Position numbers and translations under genes: made by a program. The notes under the pieces were generated by a model. The model searched no databases and was not told the origin of the DNA. It worked only from the letters and a program-made list of their open reading frames with translations. Shown piece after piece: positions 56,487 to 64,000 of a stretch of DNA of 64,000 nucleotides. Numbering within the stretch: position 1 is the first letter of the stretch; every line of letters starts with the position of its first letter. The DNA comes from Cornus controversa (taxonomy: Eukaryota; Streptophyta; Magnoliopsida; Cornales; Cornaceae), in NCBI GenBank assembly GCA_026545225.1, contig CM048849.1, positions 56,377,836 to 56,441,835 of the forward strand, given 5' to 3'.

Positions 56487-59426
56487 ATGGCGTCACTCCA
56501 AATATTTCAGCACTACAAGTCAGCAGTAGTAGTAGTGTTGATCATCTTCCTATTACTATTACTACTGCTACCACTAGTAGTAGAAGTAGTAAAGGCGGAA
56601 ACAACATCAGCAGCAGCAGCAGCCTCTATTAATGATTATTCTTATTCTATGGCGAAGTCCAATTGCCAAGAGAAATGCGGGGACATAATTGTTCCCTATC
56701 CATTCGGCATAGGAGAAGGATGTTACTGGAACAAGATGTTTGAAGTGACTTGTAATAGCTCAATTCACTTGTATTTGAGAAGCAACCAAGTGTTCTCTAT
56801 CTGGGCAGATGATGTGAGTCAAATTAATGGTCAGGCGCAAGTGTTGCATATCTCGATGGATGATCATTATGTGCGTCTAAATGGTCCGGCTGTTGTTAAT
56901 TGTCACAATAAGTCGTCTGGAGAATTTTCTTTTCAACATGTAAGTTATCATTCCAAAGGAATGCCCTACCTTATCTCCCACGCCAAAAATAAGTTCGTAT
57001 CCATAGGATGTGATGTCTTTACTTATATCTCTGAATCTCAAAGTGCAGAGTACATAAGTGGTTGTACATCACTTTGCTATAACAAAAGCAGGGATGGCAT
57101 CTACGTCCCTCCTCCTCTTAATTTTGCTCATAATAAGTCTTCTTGTTCTGGCATTGGTTGCTGCCAGACTAGTCTTCCCAAATATATGCCCAGCTTCGAT
57201 GCACGCACCATTTCCCTCAATACGCAGGGACGCTATTGGACTAACCACCCTTGTAAAATTGCTTTCATTGCTGAAAACAACTTCACACAATTCAGCAAAT
57301 TCAACCTCTCTGGTATCACTCATGCCCGTGTCATTCCTAATGGTGTCCCACTAGTGGTTGACTGGGCAATTGGTAACAACATCTCTTGTGATGAAGCTCG
57401 CACCACAAGAGGACATCAACACTATGCATGTGGCCCTAACACTGACTGCATAGACTTCAATCCTACTTACGGCAGCAAAGCATATCGTTGTCGTTGCTCA
57501 CAAGGATACCAAGGCAACCCTTACCTCCCCAATGGATGCCAAGGTAACCACTAGTACTAGCTACTACTACTACTTTCTTTATATATATATATATAGCAAC
57601 TAGTTGCTCTTTTTTGGGGTTTCTTTTCCCTGCTGCATGTTGGTTTTGTCTGTTAACTAGCCTTCTGGCTTTATTTTGCTTTTTCTGGGGTTCTACTGCT
57701 TGTTGGACTTAATTACAGGGCTGTAGTGTCCGACTTTGCCCAATTGTGATTCCTCATACCGTACATAATTTACATCTATACAAATTGCTTTAATTTTTCA
57801 GGAAAAAAATTAATTATTGGATTGAAAATTTATTACATCTCAAAAACTATCCTAATTCAGTAGTTAATCAAAAGTGTTTTTCTTGCTTGAAAATGCTCTC
57901 CAATTTTACAGCTTAGTGCAGGCCTTATTTCATAATTTTTTGTGTAACAAACAAAATAGAAGTAATCCTTTTGTTATACCATTTAAGATCTATGATCTTC
58001 GAATTTGAACAACTTATACTTAATCTACATTTTTTTTTTGGCTCAAAAGATGTTGATGAGTGCAAAGGTCCAAAAAAGGATATTTGCCCAAATGATGCTG
58101 TTTGCAACAACACAGAAGGTAGCTACTCATGTATTTGCCCATCTGGTTACCACAGTATTGAAGGAAATGGAATTGGATGCATACCCTACCAAGGGAGACG
58201 ATCATTAGTTGTATTGATTTCTTTAGGTACATTAATTCTTTTGCTATATATTCTCTTTTACCCTCCGATCCTCTCCATGAAATTAATTGTTATTAACTTT
58301 TCTGCATATATATGCAGGCATGGGAATTGCGCTTGGTGTTTTGGTCTTGCTTGCTATTGGTTTATGGTTGCACCGTAAATTTGAGAAGAGACGGAAGAAC
58401 AAAATCAAACAGCAGTTCTTTAAGAGAAACGGAGGGTTGCTATTACAACAACAGATCACTTCAAGTAACCAAAGTGTAGTGAAAACAAAACTCTTTATAG
58501 CAGAAGAGTTGGAGAAGGCCACAGACAATTTTAACGAAAGCCGAGTCATTGGCAAAGGAGGCCTTGGTATAGTTTACAAAGGAATGTTATCAGATGGAAG
58601 TATAGTGGCGGTTAAGAAATCTAACATAGTTGATGAAAATCAAGTTGGCCAGTTTATTAACGAAGTTATTATTCTTTCTCACATAAATCACAGAAATATT
58701 GTGAAATTGTTAGGTTGTTGCCTAGAGACTCAAGTTCCAATACTCGTGTACGAACATGTCTCGAATGGCACCCTCTCCAGCCATCTTCACGATGAAGGCT
58801 ATGTTTCCATGTCTTGGAGCAATCGCTTGAGAGTTGCAGCGGAATGTGCAGGAGCACTTGCCTATTTGCACTCATGTGCTTCTACAGTTATCATTCACAG
58901 GGATATAAAGTCTAACAACATACTATTGGATGAAAATTACAGGGCTGTAGTGTCCGACTTTGGACTTTCAAGGTTAGTACCCCTTAACATGACTCATTGG
59001 ACGACATTGGTCGGGGGCACATTTGGTTACTTTGACCCTGAGTACTTTCGATCAGGGCAACTTACAGATAAAAGTGATGTTTATGCGTTCGGCGTAGTTC
59101 TTGCTGAACTTCTAACAGGAAAAAAAGCTGTCTCTTCTGATAGATCTTATAAAAGTCTTGCACTTCATTTTCGATCATCAATGAAACAAAATAGTCTGTT
59201 TAAAGTTCTAGACACAGTAGTTGTCAATGAAGGCCAAGACGAGGAGATTCATGTTGTTGCTACCCTTGCAAAGAGATGCCTAAAATTGAATTCAAAGAAA
59301 AGGCCAAGTATGAAAGAAGTGGCAGCAGAATTGGACCAATTGAGAAGGATACAAAAGGACAACCGCTACTCGGTGGGTGAAAGGTCCTTCTCTTGCACAA
59401 TTGATGCAGTTGAAGAAGAAAGTTAA
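56487..59426 (+). CDS. Wall-associated receptor-like kinase D (3 exons)
   Basis: Exons 56487-57543, 58050-58226 and 58318-59426 (GT-AG, phase 1) encode about 780 residues. Signal peptide with a Leu/Val-rich core (~15-40); GUB_WAK region (CQEKCGDIIVPYPFGIGEG, ~60-80); WAK cysteine region (CSGIGCCQTSLP); EGF (YACGPNTDC...CRCSQGYQGNPY); EGF-Ca (DVDECKGPKKDICPND); TM at the exon 3 start (GIALGVLVLLAIGLWL); RD-type kinase with GKGGLGIVYKG, VAVKK (Lys ~511), HRDIKSNN (Asp ~607), DFGLSR (~625) and DPEYF. All canonical residues are present, making D the best-preserved member. Probable role: plasma-membrane sensing of pectin fragments and defence or growth signalling. Intron 1 holds a 28-nt copy of kinase-exon sequence at a deletion joint (57711-57738). 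The intact PPR gene lies convergent downstream. Confidence 0.94.
57711..57738 (+). other. Templated filler: kinase-exon sequence inside intron 1 of WAKL D
   Basis: These 28 bases are identical to 58935-58962 in exon 3 (codons for NYRAVVSDF). Compared with intron 1 of WAKL B (about 41571-41745), D lacks ~170-185 bp exactly here. The left joint shares AATTA between intron and template. WAKL B's own kinase exon differs by one base in this stretch, so the template was D or C. Confidence 0.85.
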
Positions 59427-60822
59427 TAACATGAAATGTTTTTTTTTATAGTCAAATTCCAAGCTACTATTTGATGTAACGAAGTTTCCTTCGTTTTTTT
59501 TTTTTTTTTTTGATCTTTTTTTGGTTTGAATAACTGCGATGACTGGCTATCACCTTTGTTAATTGTGTAGTTCAATAGGCTTTTTTTCTTTCTTTATTTG
59601 TTGTAAATGCTTTCATTCCTGTACCACTAGAGATTAATAAACTAAATGGTTACCATTTAACTCTCATAATTGCGTCAATATATTCAACATTACTTGTGGC
59701 AATTCCAAACTAATTTCAACCCATGAGTGTATGACTGATCGATCAAAGCAGATCAGTTTGTATAAATTAGTACAAAACTAGAAACGGATTCCTAGTGCAG
59801 TAAAGTTATAAAATTATCTTTACAAGGAAAAACTTGAATGATCTAAATATTCCTAACATTTCTTTTAAGGCAAATGTAAGTCCTGAAGAAGAAGTATAAT
59901 CAAGGAAAATTTAAATCGAACCTCAATGCTAGCTTCCAGGAACATCAAGATCTGAGCAGCATGAGGATGCCCCACGGTGCATAGCCAATACGGGAAGGGA
60001 AAATTGAGATGCCGAGATTGTTGAGTCCTGGACCCCTGGTATATGTGCGGATATGGTAAAACTTCAAATTCTTTTATCAAATATTTATGCATATTCATTC
60101 TCATTAAGGGATTTGCCTGCAATGAAATGGTGGATAGTCACTGCAGACGAAAAATGTAACTATGGAGATGATCTATCCTTTTCATAAATTAATATATTAT
60201 AAGGAATACATAATAATTAGTCAAAATGTTGATTCATCACAAAAATAAAATAAAAATAGTCAATTTGTCTATGGCAAAGTAAGATCGAGAATGTGCCTTC
60301 TATATAAATTGTTAGGACAACGTCAGTAAAAAAATTATTCTATACGTTTCAATAGAAATGTGAAACATTTGTCAACAGCATAATCAAAGTTTCATTTTGT
60401 GGTCTTCAAGACAACTAGACAAGTATAGGCTACACACGGGTGGTATAAAAACAAATATCTTACTTCTCCACTGTTATATTTTAGATAGATGACAACATTC
60501 ATCAGAGGGTTCACTGTGGTGTCTTTTAAAAGCTAATTCTGGATCCCAGAGATTCCACTCAACCCAACAAAGCCTTTTTCCATCCTTTAGGAGTCGGCTA
60601 CATGAATCCTATCTCACCACTCCACTCTATCTAAAGCCTTAACTTTAGTCAAACCAATATCCAAGAGATACATCAACTAAAAAAAGCCTAATTTGAAGAG
60701 CAAATTATCACCTTAGAAAAGGAAAATGTAACAGCCCGACTTACCTTGGTTCACTTGCTAACAATACTTTCTCAACCTAATTCTTGCTTTCAAAATCACA
60801 AATGATCAATTGTTGCTCATAA
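59427..60822. other. 3' flank of WAKL D and DNA before the PPR gene
   Basis: The first ~600 bp match the flanks of WAKL A-C and the remnant at 51793-53050. No gene is found. The stretch just before 60823 would be the 3' UTR of the minus-strand PPR gene. Poly-T near 59496-59511. Confidence 0.5.
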
Positions 60823-63384
60823 TCATAGCCCAATGGTCTGTGGGTGCATTGGAAGGTAAACTTGTGGAACATATCCCTCCTTTTTTAGCTCAAGAAGAAG
60901 ATTTTTCAATAACAGATAAATCTGAGAAGACTGTAGGTGACTTGTGTCTGCAGCAACAAACGTATGGGTACTGTTGTCCACCTCAATCCAGCTGTAACCA
61001 GGTATCTTTTGTACTCCTCTTTCTTTCATCATGCTTCGTACTTTAAGAACACTCTCCCATTTACCGGCATTAGCATGAACATTTGATAGTAATATATAGT
61101 AGCCAGAATTATGTGGATCCAAGTCAAAAAGATGCCTCGATGCCAGTTCTGCAAGCTCAACATTGCCATGGACCCGAGAAGCTCCAAGTAGTGTCCCCCA
61201 CACACCTGCATCCGGATCAAATGGCATGCTCTTTATGATTTCAAATGCTTCATTTAAACGACCAGCTCGCCCAAACAAATCAACCATACACGCATAATGC
61301 TCCATCCGAGCTGCAATACCATATTCATTGGTCATGCAATGGAAGTGGTGTTTTCCTTCATCGACTTGACCTGCATGTCCACAAGCAGATATTATGGCAA
61401 GAAAAGTGACATGGTCAGGCTGAAACCCTTCTTCAATCATTTTATAGAATAGGGTCAGAGACTCCTTCAAGCGGCCATGATTCCCGTAGGCAGAAATGAT
61501 GCTATTCCATGAAACTTCATTCTTTTCTTGCATCATGTCAAACACACGACATGCCAAGTCCAAATTTCCACATTTAGCATACATGTCTATTAGTGCACTC
61601 TCGGCAAAGAGATCAGAGTTGAATGCACCTCTCATCATAAAACCATGGATCTCTTTTCCGTAATTGAGTGCTGGTAAATTTGCACAAGCGGGAAGGGCAG
61701 CTGATATGCTGACACAATCATATTTGGCTCCTTCTGTAGCCATTTGGCGAAAAAGATCAATGGCCTCTTCTGGTTTTCCATTCTGAGAATAGTTTGAGAT
61801 CATTGAGTTCCAACAAACAGTGTCTTTATCAGACATCATTCTGAAAATTTGATAAGCAATATCCAATCTTCCACATTTTGCATACATATCTGTCATTGCG
61901 CTTGCCACATAGCACCTTCCTTCAAGCCCATTCTTGAGGATGTAACCATGCAATTCCTTACCCAAATTCAGAGCGGCCAAACCAGCAAAAGCCGGTAAAG
62001 TACTTGCCAGTGTTACTGCATTGGGCGTCATTTGCTCATGAAGCAACCACCGGAAAATTCCTAAAGCATCAATATTCATCCCATTAAGGACATACCCTGA
62101 AATCATAGCTGTGCAAATGACAACATCTGTGGCAGCACTCTGGTTGAAAACGTTACGCGCCATCTCTGTGTCCCTGCACTTGAAGTATATATCAATAAGT
62201 GCACTCTTCAAAAACACATCCAAAGGAACACCATGTCTTACAATATAACCGTGAACCTCCTTACCTCTATTTAAACTTGCGGATTCAGCAATTGACGGAA
62301 GAAAACTAGCAAATGTGATCGAGTCCGGTTTGACACCGGCAGAGATCATCTCACAGAACAAATCTGAAGCCTGACACATGAGCCCATTTTGGACATACCC
62401 GCCAATCATCCCATTCCAAGGAACTAAATCGGTCTTTGGTATTGTCTCAAACAACTTACGCGCATCAAGCAAGCGACGGCATTTAGAATACATTGCAAGC
62501 AATGTGTTGGCCACTGGAGAATCCATCTCCAATCCATATCTAGTAACAAGCCCATGAAGCTGAGTGCCAAATTTAATCATTGATTCCAAGCCACATACAG
62601 ACAATATACATGCATATGTTACCGAATTGGGCCTAATTTCGGTGTTTCTCATCTCCCTAAACAACCCAATAACATTTTCTGAGTCTCCATTTTTAACATA
62701 ACCATTAAGCATTACATTCCACAAAACACTATCTCTCTGAATCAACTTGTCAAACAAGTGACGTGCGTCATCAATACAATCATTGTCGGCATAGAATTTA
62801 ATCAGAGCACTGCCCACAAACACATCCATCTCAAAACCCATCAACCGAATTGTTCCGTGAATCGATTTACCCAAATGCACAGCACTCAGAGCACCACAGG
62901 CCTTAATTACATAAGGAAAAGTATATTTATCAGGACAAGTACCGCAACCCAACATCTTAAAGTAAAACAACAATGCGAAATCAAAGCGACCCATCAGTGT
63001 ACAGGCTCTAATCATCCAATTCCAAGGCGAAGCGTGCCACAATTCAAGTTGATAAAACATGTTCCTGGCATCCAAGAAGCTGCGTGAAAGAACATACATA
63101 CCCAAAATCTTTGTGCCCAGAAGACTTGTGAAGTCAATTCCATGGACAATGATCTGGGCGTGAACTTGTTGGCCTTGTTGAAGAACAGAATGGTCTGGAC
63201 AAGCTTGCAAGATTGATGCAAGTTTGCTTGCTAAAGCCTCCTCAGTGTTGGGGGAAAATCCCAATGGTTTTGTAATGTTTGCCTGAACGGAGTTAGGGAT
63301 CAATCCAGTAATATATGAAAAACTTCTATAGATTGAGTATAGATTTTTGTGATTCATTTTGATTAAAAAAATGCATCTTTTCAC
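60823..63384 (-). CDS. PLS-class pentatricopeptide repeat (PPR) protein with E domain
   Basis: An intronless gene of 853 residues, the usual state for plant PPR genes. PPR proteins bind organellar RNA one base per repeat; PLS/E-type members are site factors for C-to-U editing in mitochondria or plastids. About twenty P, L and S motifs run from ~residue 50 to ~690, e.g. DVFVGSALIKFYADNDCIDD, NSVTYACILSVCG and SALIDMYAKCGNLDLACRVF. The E region follows from ~700 (AGVWGTLLGASRVHGNVELA, GYYILLSNVHANAGKW, IPGYSWIEV) to the C-terminus HPQTIGL. There is no DYW deaminase domain, so a partner would supply catalysis. It resembles Arabidopsis At4g21300 from memory. The N-terminus (MKRCIFLIKM...) could be a transit peptide; Met10 is an alternative start. 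A broken partial copy lies at 27533-28300. Confidence 0.93.
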   Translation of the reverse strand: MKRCIFLIKMNHKNLYSIYRSFSYITGLIPNSVQANITKPLGFSPNTEEALASKLASILQACPDHSVLQQGQQVHAQIIVHGIDFTSLLGTKILGMYVLSRSFLDARNMFYQLELWHASPWNWMIRACTLMGRFDFALLFYFKMLGCGTCPDKYTFPYVIKACGALSAVHLGKSIHGTIRLMGFEMDVFVGSALIKFYADNDCIDDARHLFDKLIQRDSVLWNVMLNGYVKNGDSENVIGLFREMRNTEIRPNSVTYACILSVCGLESMIKFGTQLHGLVTRYGLEMDSPVANTLLAMYSKCRRLLDARKLFETIPKTDLVPWNGMIGGYVQNGLMCQASDLFCEMISAGVKPDSITFASFLPSIAESASLNRGKEVHGYIVRHGVPLDVFLKSALIDIYFKCRDTEMARNVFNQSAATDVVICTAMISGYVLNGMNIDALGIFRWLLHEQMTPNAVTLASTLPAFAGLAALNLGKELHGYILKNGLEGRCYVASAMTDMYAKCGRLDIAYQIFRMMSDKDTVCWNSMISNYSQNGKPEEAIDLFRQMATEGAKYDCVSISAALPACANLPALNYGKEIHGFMMRGAFNSDLFAESALIDMYAKCGNLDLACRVFDMMQEKNEVSWNSIISAYGNHGRLKESLTLFYKMIEEGFQPDHVTFLAIISACGHAGQVDEGKHHFHCMTNEYGIAARMEHYACMVDLFGRAGRLNEAFEIIKSMPFDPDAGVWGTLLGASRVHGNVELAELASRHLFDLDPHNSGYYILLSNVHANAGKWESVLKVRSMMKERGVQKIPGYSWIEVDNSTHTFVAADTSHLQSSQIYLLLKNLLLELKKEGYVPQVYLPMHPQTIGL

Positions 63385-64000
63385 ATTGAGAGACTGAAAT
63401 TTTCTGGTTTGGGATATTAGACTTTCTTCCTATCTGAAGCGATCATAAATATACTAGTGGAGGAAGCCAGCAAAGTTAAAGCTTAGCTATGTTCTGCAAT
63501 GGTCATTAAATCTGTGTGTGTGTGTGTGTTTTATTTTCCCCTAAGGTCAAATAGGTTCTAGTGTCTATTTGCCCATGCCATATTCAACATATGCTACAAT
63601 TCCTTTGCAATTGCGGAATTGAAAAAATTAGATATTAAATGAAATGAATTTGAATGAAGAAAAATGGGAAATGTCTCTTAAATTTTTTTAAAACAATTCT
63701 TTTACCTTTTAATATTGAAAAAGAAGAGAACGAAAACTGGGTTAATAGGATATGTTTTTTATAGAATAATTTTTTTATAATTTTTCTAAAACTATTTTCC
63801 GGATTTCTTAAATAAAAAAAATTAGATAAGTAAACAAAACGAGTACTAGACCCTTTCTAGGACTGGAGAACAACCAAGTTCAAACTAAATAGTCAATTGT
63901 TAAATTTAATGTTTACATGATTTGGATGCTTAATTTGAAGCTTAAAATAGGTGGGTGGCGAAAATTAGTTGATTGCGCAAAAAAAAGAAGGCGGCAGAAC
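63385..64000. other. 5' flank of the PPR gene
   Basis: Contains a (TG)n microsatellite near 63513-63530 and AT-rich DNA. No further gene is recognised before the window ends. Confidence 0.45.

Noticed and set aside
1-64000. tRNA, rRNA or organellar insertions
   Set aside because: I looked for tRNA cloverleaf landmarks, rRNA cores and plastid or mitochondrial gene sequence and saw none. The tRNA-Met-like words are primer-binding sites of LTR elements.

Overview
The window is nuclear DNA of a flowering plant, very probably a eudicot. It is AT-rich and gene-poor, has plant-type introns (GT-AG), and encodes plant-only families: an ALOG transcription factor, wall-associated receptor-like kinases (WAKL) and a PLS-class pentatricopeptide repeat (PPR) protein. 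Its repeats are typical of plants: hAT, Harbinger, Stowaway and Mutator-like MITEs, LTR elements primed by initiator tRNA-Met, and a LINE fragment. I cannot name the species.

Layout. 1-4100: MITE-rich intergenic DNA. 4654-5307: an intronless ALOG gene with CT-rich leader. 5308-23000: gene-free DNA dominated by nested DNA transposons, including a hAT-type element (8784-11170) that contains a 580-bp-armed inverted repeat, which itself holds a piece of LINE. 23166-26593: WAKL gene A (three exons), followed by a broken fragment of a PPR gene (27533-28300, minus). 28300-39360: repeats, a solo LTR and a 1.5-kb Mutator-like element with possible captured gene pieces. 39360-60000: three more WAKL units. 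B (40678-43449) has a damaged first exon, and C (46894-49709) and D (56487-59426) are open throughout. They are separated by LTR insertions and a satellite-like array. 60823-63384: an intact intronless PPR gene on the minus strand.

How the genes relate. The four WAKL genes share exon structure (a long ectodomain exon, a 177-nt EGF-Ca exon, and a TM+kinase exon), a conserved leader block and a conserved 3' flank, so they arose by repeated segmental duplication. B and D are the youngest pair. Their similarity begins about 1.3 kb upstream of the start codons. The PPR fragment after WAKL A matches the middle of the intact PPR gene after WAKL D, so the ancestral block was probably WAKL plus a convergent PPR gene.

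Most interesting. The WAKL cluster carries several independent DNA-repair scars. Filler DNA copied from nearby sequence lies in WAKL B exon 1 and in WAKL D intron 1; the D filler is a copy of kinase-exon sequence. Two unrelated LTR insertions, downstream of B and C, are each bracketed by an unusually long direct repeat of host DNA (146 bp and 54 bp instead of about 5 bp) in overlapping homologous positions. I also find an antisense fragment of a ribosomal stalk protein P1 gene inside the non-coding LTR element after WAKL B. All identifications are by eye from sequence. No database search was run.
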